Translations under genes and position numbers: made by a program
Notes under the pieces: generated by a model
What the model saw: only the letters and a program-made list of their open reading frames with translations
The model's database searches: none
Told to the model about the DNA's origin: nothing
Part shown: positions 8,727 through 16,668 of the stretch, piece after piece
How the letters are laid out: the number at the start of each line of letters is the position of its first letter
Position numbering within the stretch: the stretch's first letter is position 1
Assembly: GCF_046237015.1 (NCBI RefSeq)
Contig: NZ_JBJYIN010000013.1
Location: forward strand, 62,001-126,000
Reading direction: 5' to 3'
DNA: 64,000 nucleotides
Origin: JBJYIN01 sp046237015
Lineage (GTDB): Bacteria > Pseudomonadota > Gammaproteobacteria > Enterobacterales > Enterobacteriaceae

Positions 8727-8797
8727 TTTCCCAAGTATAAAAAATTTTTTTATTAAAATTTAATAATTTATTATCTAATATAATTTTGTAATAAAAA

Positions 8798-9610
8798 TTA
8801 TAACGCCTTACGTTCCGTTCTCTCGCGTATTTTCTCTGCCTTAATATGAGCTTCATTAAGTAAGGGCTGCTCATGTTGTAACGTGGTTCGCAACGATTGA
8901 TGATCAAAATAGATCGTCAGGAACCACAGCAGATCATTTCTTGTTAGCCCAATATTGAGTGATGAAAAATAAAGTCCAATAAGATCTTTATTACGCCAGC
9001 GCCGTGGAACTTGGTTCCGAATTTGTGCTCGATGTAAATCAATGACCGAAATTTTAAATGTGGTATCCGTGGCTTGATAGGGAAGGTGTAATAGGAAGTG
9101 GCAAATATAGCAGTCCCTATGGTTGACCCCACCAGCATGCATTTTTCTGACCATTTCAGCGACACGCCGAATGAGACGACGTTTCTCTTTTACTGATGGC
9201 GGTTTTTCCTGCCAGGTTGCACAGTAATCTTCGAGGCTGATTGTTGGGCTCAGATCTTCAGTAATGATAAAAGATTCGCGCTGTAAGGGATTTAGCCCCC
9301 GTTGGCCAAATCCGGCACCGGTCATGGTATCGACGCCGAGCGAGTACAGACGGTGAATGGCAGACCACTCACGATCGGCTCCCAGTACGGGAAGGCGTAG
9401 TGAAATCAGGTTTTTTAGCGCCTCTTTCAGCGCCGTACCCCGGTGTATTTTTACAAACCAGGAACGCCCAGCCAGCGTGAATCGTAATGTTCTTCGACTT
9501 TCAAGGGCGCGGAAAACCTCACCATCCAGCTTTTTGACTTCTTCAAAGGGATCGCGATCTTTCCATTCAGACGCAAAAGGTTCGGTGAGTTCAATCATAC
9601 TGTTTATCAT
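8798..9610 (-). CDS. waaP: LPS core heptose(I) kinase
   Basis: WaaP (RfaP) phosphorylates the first heptose of the inner core using ATP, a step important for outer-membrane stability. The 270-residue protein matches the E. coli enzyme along its whole length: RRTLRFTLAGRSWFVK near the N-terminus, LPVLGADREW, SFIITEDLSPTISLEDYC, the kinase catalytic loop NHRDCYICHF (Asp about 166) and the metal-binding DLHRAQ. The start ATG overlaps the waaG stop (ATGA), implying coupling; an internal ATG four codons later matches the E. coli start. Codon use and composition are normal for the chromosome, unlike the genes after it in the operon. Confidence 0.96.
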   Translation of the reverse strand: MINSMIELTEPFASEWKDRDPFEEVKKLDGEVFRALESRRTLRFTLAGRSWFVKIHRGTALKEALKNLISLRLPVLGADREWSAIHRLYSLGVDTMTGAGFGQRGLNPLQRESFIITEDLSPTISLEDYCATWQEKPPSVKEKRRLIRRVAEMVRKMHAGGVNHRDCYICHFLLHLPYQATDTTFKISVIDLHRAQIRNQVPRRWRNKDLIGLYFSSLNIGLTRNDLLWFLTIYFDHQSLRTTLQHEQPLLNEAHIKAEKIRERTERKAL

Positions 9611-10728
9611 TCATTACTGCCTGAAATTAACATCGCCGCTTTCTCTGGCAAACTGTATAAATCTTCGGTATCGGCAAAGTGTCGTGCATTGTCTGACCAA
9701 CGCCGTAAGGTTTCTGGTTGATTCAGCGTATCGTGTAGCGCGGCATTCAGCGATTTCTGATCATAGGGGGAAGGAATGACGACGCCAGCCTGAGCGTTGT
9801 TGATGTAGAAGGCATAGCCACACACCTCTGTTACCATTACCGGTAACCCCGCTGTTATTGCTTCAAGCAAAACAATGCCCGCTGCTTCCTGATGGGCTGG
9901 ATGCATCAGCAGGTCGGCTGCGGCCATGAAGGCAGGAATATCATCACGTCCTGCAAAGAAATGTACCTGCTCACCAATACCAGCCTGACGGGCAAGAGCC
10001 TGATAACGTTCCGGCTTATCTTGGCCGACGACCAGAAATATTACCTTCTGACGTAACGCATCAGGTAGGTTAGCAATAGCCTGAATGCTGCGTTCAACGC
10101 CTTTACGTTTAAAATCAGAACCAACCTGAAGCAGAACGATAGCCTGTTCGTTGATGCCCTGTGCGAGGCGAAATGTTTGTCGAACATCCGGCGCCTGGTG
10201 GTCATATTTTCTATTGAGATCAATGCCCGGCGGCAAAATGTAGAAACGTTCATCTTGTGTACCGTAATGTTTCTTAAAATCTGCAATTTGGCGTTGCGTC
10301 AGCATCAGCATTTTGGTGTGGCCATCTTGCTTGAATACGGCTTTTTCAAAGGCGGCATAATGTTTATATCGAGGCATTAAGCGATAGATCGCCCCTTTTT
10401 CCTGTTCGACTTTCTCCGCGTAGCAGACATCGGCGGCATAATAGAAATCCAGCCCTGGCATTTTATTAAAACCGACGACGCGATCGACCGGGTGTTGCTG
10501 GATATGACGCTGAACCCATTCGCTATAGCGTTGATTTCGCGAGTGATTACTCATACCAGAGACTGGAACGAGAATAATCTCAAGGTTATCTGGTTTTTCT
10601 CCCTGCCACGATAAGACATAAACGCGAACGTGATGCCCCCGTTTTACACAGGCTTGGGCAATATTGAGAAAATCACGTTGTAGGCCACCAAAAGGGAAAT
10701 ATTTGTACAGGCAGATGGCTATGTTCAT
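9607..10728 (-). CDS. waaG: LPS core glucosyltransferase I
   Basis: WaaG (RfaG) adds the first outer-core glucose from UDP-glucose to heptose II. It is a GT4, GT-B-fold enzyme of about 373 residues like its E. coli counterpart. Visible motifs are CLYKYFPFGGLQRDF at the N-terminus, VVGFNKMPGLD, LQVGSDFKRKGV and the donor-binding EAAGIVLLEAITAGLPV with the conserved E-x7-E. The ATG at 10728 shares one base with the waaQ stop (TGATG) and is preceded by AGGAAA; a GTG one codon earlier is less likely. It lies between waaQ and waaP as in the classic waaQGP order. Confidence 0.95.
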   Translation of the reverse strand: MNIAICLYKYFPFGGLQRDFLNIAQACVKRGHHVRVYVLSWQGEKPDNLEIILVPVSGMSNHSRNQRYSEWVQRHIQQHPVDRVVGFNKMPGLDFYYAADVCYAEKVEQEKGAIYRLMPRYKHYAAFEKAVFKQDGHTKMLMLTQRQIADFKKHYGTQDERFYILPPGIDLNRKYDHQAPDVRQTFRLAQGINEQAIVLLQVGSDFKRKGVERSIQAIANLPDALRQKVIFLVVGQDKPERYQALARQAGIGEQVHFFAGRDDIPAFMAAADLLMHPAHQEAAGIVLLEAITAGLPVMVTEVCGYAFYINNAQAGVVIPSPYDQKSLNAALHDTLNQPETLRRWSDNARHFADTEDLYSLPEKAAMLISGSNE

Positions 10729-11792
10729 CACGGTTTCCTGTTGGTATCAGGCGGTAATAACGTATCAATCGCCTGGATGACATCTTGTGCGGGAATACAG
10801 GAAAGATAGCGTTTATTTCTATCAAGATGCTGACGTGTAGGCATTGGCTGATAATCACCGGCCCAGATCACGATATTGTTATCTGACCAGGGACGCCAGA
10901 AGCGATGCGCCGTCGCACCAAACAGACATACCAGCGGCGTATGCAATGCAGCCGCCATGTGCATCGGGGCTGAATCTACCCCAATATACAGCGCCGCTTT
11001 ATCCAACAGCGCCGCGAGTTCCAGAAATGATGTCTTACCAGCTAACGTTAGCTCCGGTTTAGCGGTACACCGTGCATGAATATCCGTCACCATATCCATA
11101 TCAGCCTGCGAGGGCCCACAGGTGAGTACCACGCTGAGATTGCGTTCTTGCAGGTAATCAATGACCTGAGCGAATTTATCGTTGTCCCAACACTTAAAAA
11201 TCTGTCTGGCTGTTGGCTGAATAACTACATAAGGTCGTTCAAGCAATGCTGGACAGCGATTGAAAACACGTTCAGCATCTTCTGGGCCGTAATATAACGA
11301 CATTTGTGTGCTGTCGTGCTCTGGAGGCAGGCCTAGTGGGGCCAAGATCGAAAGGCTATGTTCGATCACATGTGCACCGTGCAGGTTCACGCATTGATTA
11401 AAACAGGCTTGCCAGAGCGCCTGTTTCGAACCACCACGTAAGAGTGAAAGGCTGTTGCATCCCAGTGATTTAATTAATAACGCGATCGGCCATTGATCGG
11501 CTAAATTAATAATCAGATCGTACTGATTCTGTCGCAGATTTTTGCGTACTGTCAGAAAGTCTTTGATTTTCTCCCATCCGCTTGTTGCCTTTCTTTTTAA
11601 GCCATAGAGTTGGTGAATATCGGGATTCTTCGAAAGAATAGGCCGAGTGTCTTCGTACAACAACACATCAATTTTGGCATCGGGATAGTTGTTTTTTAAG
11701 GTGCTAATGAGCGGCGTGGTAAGGAGCATATCGCCGTGAAATCTGAGTTTCACCACCAAAATTCGGTGATAAGAGATGATGCGTTGGCTCAC
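10728..11792 (-). CDS. waaQ: LPS core heptosyltransferase III
   Basis: WaaQ (RfaQ) transfers the branching third L,D-heptose from ADP-heptose to heptose II. The 354-residue GT9 protein begins ILVVKLRFHGDMLLTTPL, carries the family donor-site motifs IQPTARQIFKCWDNDKF and YIGVDSAPMHMAAAL, and ends in a GAT-x-R-F-W-R-P-W-like segment. It is the first gene of the leftward core operon; the ops/JUMPStart leader lies 43 bases upstream of its start codon. The downstream genes waaG and waaP follow with 1- and 4-base overlaps. Composition is typical of the chromosome. Confidence 0.95.
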   Translation of the reverse strand: MSQRIISYHRILVVKLRFHGDMLLTTPLISTLKNNYPDAKIDVLLYEDTRPILSKNPDIHQLYGLKRKATSGWEKIKDFLTVRKNLRQNQYDLIINLADQWPIALLIKSLGCNSLSLLRGGSKQALWQACFNQCVNLHGAHVIEHSLSILAPLGLPPEHDSTQMSLYYGPEDAERVFNRCPALLERPYVVIQPTARQIFKCWDNDKFAQVIDYLQERNLSVVLTCGPSQADMDMVTDIHARCTAKPELTLAGKTSFLELAALLDKAALYIGVDSAPMHMAAALHTPLVCLFGATAHRFWRPWSDNNIVIWAGDYQPMPTRQHLDRNKRYLSCIPAQDVIQAIDTLLPPDTNRKP

Positions 11793-11835
11793 TCGTTTTC
11801 CTTCATGTAATCAAACGTGATTATTTTCTGACAGA

Positions 11836-11874
11836 CACGCTACCGCCCCTGGCTTTACAGCCACCAGTCGGCTG
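11836..11874 (-). promoter_or_regulatory. JUMPStart element with ops site (RfaH recruitment)
   Basis: On the minus strand, the leader of waaQ contains a close match to the 39-base JUMPStart consensus, ending in GGGGCGGTAGCGTG (ops core at 11836-11847). In E. coli this element in the untemplated strand pauses RNA polymerase and loads the NusG paralogue RfaH, which prevents early termination in long surface-polysaccharide operons. It sits 43 bases before the waaQ start codon, inside the expected leader transcript. The rfaH gene itself is at 56889-57377 of this window. Confidence 0.93.
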
Positions 11875-12027
11875 GTTTATCCATGCGGGTTGGCGGCATG
11901 GAATGCTAATTTTTTCGCTATGGTACTGTTTGCTTATAGTACTAAAAGCCATCTACCTCTCACAGAGGTAATTAAGATTATACCGTTATCTTAAGGGTTA
12001 CGCAGGTATTGCATGTACTCGTAGGTT

Positions 12028-12249
12028 GCTGAGCACAATGCTGCATCGTTATTGCTTTCGATTGCTCGTGGGCATGGCTTTAATGACGCCAACAAAAGGA
12101 CTTCAGCTGCGGCGGCTATGGTGTTTCTTGATATGAACGGCTCAACAATCACACCGTCCGACGGTTTTGCTGATTTCGTCGTAACGGCTGCACAAGGGCT
12201 TCACGATGTGCATGCCGTAGCCGAGGAATTGAAAAAACGCTCACAGTAG
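12028..12249 (+). pseudogene. Doc (death-on-curing, Fic-fold) toxin gene relic
   Basis: The plus-strand frame reads AASLLLSIARGHGFNDANKR followed by TSAAAAMVFLDMNG, which is the C-terminal half of a Doc-type Fic protein; HGFNDANKR is the Fic active-site loop with its His. A stop codon at 12022-12024 cuts the frame just upstream, and the N-terminal half and any Phd antitoxin gene are absent, so only about 73 codons of the usual 120-odd remain. There is no convincing ribosome-binding site. It sits between the waaQ leader and waaL, on the strand opposite to both operons. I regard it as a decayed remnant of a toxin-antitoxin insertion. Confidence 0.7.
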
Positions 12250-12287
12250 AAGGCGCTCATCTTTTATGGCTGGGGGTCACCCAGAGG

Positions 12288-13553
12288 CTAATTTTTTAGC
12301 CATTTTCCGGTCAATGTAGTACCGAGACAAAACGTCATCAACCATGCAATGAGCATGTCTCGTGAATAGAGAATGACGTCGCTGAATCCATACATCACCA
12401 ACGCAAAAAGCAACGCGGCTGATAAATGGCTGCGTAAAATGAAAAAAGAAAAATAGAGTAGGGCGGCATACAGTGCGACGAGCAACAATGCGCCAGGTAA
12501 GCCTTTTAGTGAAAAGGCATCGATCACTTCATTGTGAAGATGGACGTTCAAATAGGCGACTGCACCGCTTAAAACGGGCTTTTGTTCTGCTAATGCCGTC
12601 ACCCGTTCTGAACGCTGTTCGGCTGATTGCCCGAATAGTGCATCTTCTCCTACTTCAATCCCCGATTGATACATGGCAAGACGTGCGCCAACGGACGTTT
12701 TACTGTTATTCATACTGTAATTGCGCATATCGTTCAGTAGATCGTTGGTACGCTTGTGAATCGTGTCATGAAAGAGCAGCGAACATAGCAGAATGGTCAT
12801 GACTGAACCCAAAAATGCTTTTATCAGTAAACGTTTATTGTGGCGTACTTCAGATAAGAGAATCATCGCTCCGACAAGGGGATAAACGAAAATGGCCGCT
12901 CGTGTCTCGGTCAAAATGATCGCGATGGTAAAAAGTAGAAAGTGGATGAGATAGTAGTAGTACTTATATCGTGAGCCGAGTTTCAGCAATGCTTGTGCGC
13001 TGAGCGCACCAATGAATGTCATAAAGTAGGCGGCGCTGGTGGCGGTACCAAATACCAGTGCGATGCGGTGTGTGTTGCCGAATAATGACTGATAGAACGC
13101 ATAGCCTAGCGTCAGTACGCAGATTGCCATAATACAAGGAAGCTGGAATGGCTGTTGTTTTTGAGAGAGATGCAGTGTCGCCAGCAAGATAAATGCAGCA
13201 AGAATGCCGGCATGGGCAGACGTTTGGTAAGCATTATAAATGTAAGGGAAGAGACTATCTGGCTGATAGTATTGGTGGTACCAGATAAGGTTGGTTAAGC
13301 CAATAGCCAGGAAACATAGCGGGAGCACCAGAAGCCGTTTCGTCGCCACCATGGTTTTCAGGTGAGTCATCACGTAAAAAACGGATAGCGATCCGGTTAA
13401 ATAATAAATCCATCCTGCGATAATGGTGCTGAAGGGCATCACGCCGAGCGTGAGTAAACAACCGGGAAATATCGTATAACGTGCAAGTGCCGTACTGATG
13501 CCGGAAGATTTTTCCAGCTCATATCTTAATTCATTAACCATGCGATTGTTCAA
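12288..13553 (-). CDS. waaL: O-antigen ligase / WaaL-type polysaccharide ligase
   Basis: A 421-residue polytopic inner-membrane protein with about ten to twelve hydrophobic segments and a large periplasmic loop, the layout of the Wzy_C/WaaL family that joins undecaprenyl-linked O-antigen to lipid A-core. The periplasmic loop includes TETRAAIFVYPL and VHLHNEVIDAFSLKGLPGALL; the R-x-x-x and H-N-E motifs are typical of the ligases. The start overlaps the waaC stop by 4 bases, and its place as the last gene of hldD-waaF-waaC-waaL matches E. coli. Sequence conservation in the family is low, so the assignment relies on topology, motifs and position. Confidence 0.88.
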   Translation of the reverse strand: MNNRMVNELRYELEKSSGISTALARYTIFPGCLLTLGVMPFSTIIAGWIYYLTGSLSVFYVMTHLKTMVATKRLLVLPLCFLAIGLTNLIWYHQYYQPDSLFPYIYNAYQTSAHAGILAAFILLATLHLSQKQQPFQLPCIMAICVLTLGYAFYQSLFGNTHRIALVFGTATSAAYFMTFIGALSAQALLKLGSRYKYYYYLIHFLLFTIAIILTETRAAIFVYPLVGAMILLSEVRHNKRLLIKAFLGSVMTILLCSLLFHDTIHKRTNDLLNDMRNYSMNNSKTSVGARLAMYQSGIEVGEDALFGQSAEQRSERVTALAEQKPVLSGAVAYLNVHLHNEVIDAFSLKGLPGALLLVALYAALLYFSFFILRSHLSAALLFALVMYGFSDVILYSRDMLIAWLMTFCLGTTLTGKWLKN

Positions 13554-14554
13554 ATAGTAGGAGAGTCGGATGGCTCGCCAGATGCCGTTAATTCTATCAT
13601 TTGAGATAACTTTTGATGGACTTCTTCAGCCGTAATCGTCGTCATTTGCCGCTTTTCAGACAGTTCCGCGATCTGGTTTAGTCCATAGCCGCCAATTAAC
13701 CCCGGATCGGTGGGGCCATATAGTGTGAGATTAGGACGATCCAGTGCGGCGGTGAGGTGACTTAGCCCCGTATCGACAGAGACGACGGCACTTGCGCCAG
13801 CCAACACTTCAGCCACCTGTTGCAGCGTTAAACGTGGTAAGACCTCGACGTGAGAAAAGCCTTCAGCCAGTCGTAATGCCCGCTGGTGCTCATGCTCGGC
13901 TCCCCAAGGGAGTTTGATGTTTAACCCGCGCTCTGCCAGCAGCGCAATCAATTCGCGCCAGTGCGTCTCCGGCCAGTGTTTTTCATCCCGCGTCGTGGCA
14001 TGCAGGAAGACCAGATACGGCGTCGCATCGGCAGGATGTTGAGCGACGAAATGTGATGCAATGGCATAATCCCCGCGTTCGGTGGGGTGTTTATAACGCA
14101 GGCTTGCGGCGAAAAGCGCTCTCACACGCTCAACCGCGTGTTGCTGGCGACTAACATGATGGCGATAGTTATAGAACCAGCTTGCCAAGGGTTCACGGGC
14201 ACTCTTGCAATCCAGCCCATGTTTTTTCCCACGAGCAAGTCGGGTAACCAATGCTGCGCTTTTTATCAGCCCTTGCGCATCAATCACTGCATCGTAGCGG
14301 AATTCACGCAACTGTTGCTTGAAGATTGCTCGTTCCTGACGCGTTTTTGAACTAAACCAGCTTTTCCTCCAGCGTCGGATTGCCACAGGGATCACGCGCG
14401 ATACCGCCGGATGCCAACTGGGAATTTGCGCAAACCCTTCTTCTACCACCCAGTCGAATTGGATACCGGGAATGATCATCATGGCATCCGTTAAGGCAGG
14501 TAAAGTGTGAAGCACGTCGCCCATTGACGACGTTTTGATGACCAATACCCTCAT
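13550..14554 (-). CDS. waaC: LPS heptosyltransferase I
   Basis: WaaC (RfaC) adds the first L-glycero-D-manno-heptose from ADP-heptose to Kdo2-lipid A in the cytoplasm. The 334-residue GT9 enzyme starts MRVLVIKTSSMGDVLHTLPAL, whose Asp-Val loop (residue 13 region) is the catalytic site in the family, and has FLHATTRDEKHWPE and VSVDTGLSHLTAALDRP for donor binding. It overlaps waaF and waaL by 4 bases each, so the block is translationally coupled. Length equals E. coli WaaC within about fifteen residues. Loss would give deep-rough LPS. Confidence 0.97.
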   Translation of the reverse strand: MRVLVIKTSSMGDVLHTLPALTDAMMIIPGIQFDWVVEEGFAQIPSWHPAVSRVIPVAIRRWRKSWFSSKTRQERAIFKQQLREFRYDAVIDAQGLIKSAALVTRLARGKKHGLDCKSAREPLASWFYNYRHHVSRQQHAVERVRALFAASLRYKHPTERGDYAIASHFVAQHPADATPYLVFLHATTRDEKHWPETHWRELIALLAERGLNIKLPWGAEHEHQRALRLAEGFSHVEVLPRLTLQQVAEVLAGASAVVSVDTGLSHLTAALDRPNLTLYGPTDPGLIGGYGLNQIAELSEKRQMTTITAEEVHQKLSQMIELTASGEPSDSPTI

Positions 14555-15603
14555 GCGCTTTCTCCCGGCGTCATCAGGTATTTTTCCAACGCCGCGAGCA
14601 CCTGCTTAGGCTGAATGTCGATAAGGCTCTGATGATAACCTTGTTCGGCGTCACCTTTGCGTACCCGCTGATAGCCGGTAATCAGTCGGATCACGTCTGC
14701 CTGATGAGAGAGCGGTGGGGTAAAATCGGGGCTGCTTGGGCCATAAAGGGCGACCAGCGGACGGTTGAGTGCCGCCGCAACGTGCATCAGCCCAGAGTCA
14801 TTGCTGACGATGGCATGACAAGCGGCAATCAGCACGACAGCTTGTTCCAGAGACGTTTGTCCTGCCAGATTAGCGCAATATTGCCGTGCCTCTTCTGTTA
14901 GATTTTGCAGGATATCATCACCCGCTGCGCGATCTTTCGCAGAGCCAAACAGCGCGATCTGGTAACCACGTTCAATCAAGGTTTGTGCCAGCGAAGCATA
15001 GTGATAATGCGGCCAGCGTTTGGCAGGACCAAATTCGGCTCCAGGACAAAAACCGATGATCGGGCGTGCATCGCTGAGCGTAAAGGTTTGCGTCATTGCC
15101 GCGATTTCAGAGGGATCAACCTGTAACTGTGGCCACAATAGTGGCTGAGGTAAATCCTCTGCTCGACGGATACGGTGACGATCATAGGCTAGCGCGGCGT
15201 AGCGCTGCACCATCAGCGGAAACGCTGCTTTATCCAACACGCGTAAGTCATTCAGCAGTCCGTAGCGCATTTCACCGCGCCAGCCGATGCGTTGTGGAAT
15301 ATTGGCAAAGAAAGGGACCAGAGCGGATTTGAAAGAGTTGGGCAGCACGTAAGCACGATCATAACCGGCGTCGCGCAGTGAGACACCAAGACGACGACGT
15401 TCACCCAGCGCCAGCGCACCGTGGCCTAGCGGCATCGCCAATGCTTGATTAATCTCCGGCATCCGAGCCAATAACGGACGGCACCATGCGGGTGCCATCA
15501 CGTCAATTACTGCGTCCGGGCGTTCAGCCTTCAAGGTGCGATAAAGGCTGTGCGACATCATCATATCGCCTACCCATGAAGGGCCGATGACCAAAATTTT
15601 CAT
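14551..15603 (-). CDS. waaF: LPS heptosyltransferase II
   Basis: WaaF (RfaF) transfers the second heptose to heptose I of the LPS inner core. The 350-residue GT9 protein begins MKILVIGPSWVGDMMMSHSL, with the family catalytic Asp in the GD pair, and contains FCPGAEFGPAKRWPHYHYA and IVSNDSGLMHVAAALNRPLV, hallmark ADP-heptose-site motifs. It starts 23 bases after hldD and overlaps waaC by 4 bases. Length matches E. coli (348). Confidence 0.97.
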   Translation of the reverse strand: MKILVIGPSWVGDMMMSHSLYRTLKAERPDAVIDVMAPAWCRPLLARMPEINQALAMPLGHGALALGERRRLGVSLRDAGYDRAYVLPNSFKSALVPFFANIPQRIGWRGEMRYGLLNDLRVLDKAAFPLMVQRYAALAYDRHRIRRAEDLPQPLLWPQLQVDPSEIAAMTQTFTLSDARPIIGFCPGAEFGPAKRWPHYHYASLAQTLIERGYQIALFGSAKDRAAGDDILQNLTEEARQYCANLAGQTSLEQAVVLIAACHAIVSNDSGLMHVAAALNRPLVALYGPSSPDFTPPLSHQADVIRLITGYQRVRKGDAEQGYHQSLIDIQPKQVLAALEKYLMTPGESA

Positions 15604-15626
15604 ACCGCTTATGAATCCTTATCCGA

Positions 15627-16559
15627 TTAAACGGTACGATTAAGCCATGCCATATATTCGGTAACGCCTTCGGCAACCGTTTTAAAGGGTTTATCGTAAC
15701 CAGCTGCGCGTAGATTGGTCAGATCCGCTTGCGTATAAGCTTGATAGCGTCCTTTCAGCTTGGCCGGGAATTCGATGTATTCCACACTGTCTTTTTTATG
15801 GAACGCTAATGTGGCGTCAGCGACGGCCTGGAAGGATTCTGCACGACCCGTACCACAATTGAAGATGCCGGACACGCCGTTCTGCCAGAACCACAGATTA
15901 ACGGCGGCAACATCGCCGACGTAAACGAAATCGCGTTTAAAGTTCTCGCTACCGGAGAACAGCTTCGGATTTTCGCCCTGATTAATCTGATTGTTTAGAT
16001 GGAACGCTACGCTCGCCATGCTGCCTTTGTGACCCTCACGTGGGCCGTAAACATTGAAATAGCGGAAGCCGCAAATTTGGGAATCGGCTTCTGGCAGAAT
16101 TTCGCGCACGTATTGATCGAACAGAAATTTAGAATAGCCGTAGACGTTCAGCGGTTGCTCATATTGACGTTCTTCTACGAAGTGATCGTTACGGCCACCG
16201 TAGGTCGCGGCGGAAGAGGCGTACAGAAAGGGGATGCTGCGATCGAGGCAATAATGCAGGACATCTTTGGAATATTGATAGTTATTATCCATCATATATT
16301 TGCCATCCCACTCGGTGGTCGATGAGCAGGCACCTTCATGGAATATGGCCTCAATATCGCCTAGGTCATCGCCAGCGACGATACTGGCGATAAAGTCTTC
16401 CTTATCCATGTAATCGGTAATATCCAGATCCACCAGATTGACGAATTTTGTCCCGTCTTTCAGGTTATCCACCACCAAAATGTCCCGATGGCCAATGTCA
16501 TTCAGCACTTTTACGATATTGCTGCCGATAAAACCAGCACCGCCAGTAACGATAATCAT
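15627..16559 (-). CDS. hldD: ADP-L-glycero-D-manno-heptose 6-epimerase
   Basis: HldD (RfaD, GmhD) converts ADP-D-glycero-heptose into the L,D form used by WaaC/F/Q. It is an extended short-chain dehydrogenase: NADP-binding IIVTGGAGFIGSN at the very start, substrate loop EGACSSTTEWDGKYMMDNN, and Tyr/Lys of the catalytic YxxxK in NVYGYSKFLFDQ near residue 140. I place the start at 16559, where the protein begins MIIVTGG as in E. coli and gives exactly 310 residues; the longer open frame adds 15 unconserved residues. It heads the hldD-waaF-waaC-waaL operon. In E. coli kbl-tdh lies just upstream; here a DUF2207 gene does. Confidence 0.97.
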   Translation of the reverse strand: MIIVTGGAGFIGSNIVKVLNDIGHRDILVVDNLKDGTKFVNLVDLDITDYMDKEDFIASIVAGDDLGDIEAIFHEGACSSTTEWDGKYMMDNNYQYSKDVLHYCLDRSIPFLYASSAATYGGRNDHFVEERQYEQPLNVYGYSKFLFDQYVREILPEADSQICGFRYFNVYGPREGHKGSMASVAFHLNNQINQGENPKLFSGSENFKRDFVYVGDVAAVNLWFWQNGVSGIFNCGTGRAESFQAVADATLAFHKKDSVEYIEFPAKLKGRYQAYTQADLTNLRAAGYDKPFKTVAEGVTEYMAWLNRTV

Positions 16560-16668
16560 GGGATCTACCCTTGTTAATCTTGTCGGTGAGGCACCGTGCC
16601 CCACACTCTCTATGACCGCTATAATAGCATTTCATTACATCGATGTGATACCGCTCCCCTATTGCAGC

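Noticed and set aside
14087..14350. Plus-strand open frame opposite waaC
   Set aside because: It is a shadow of the coding strand without start context or conserved content.
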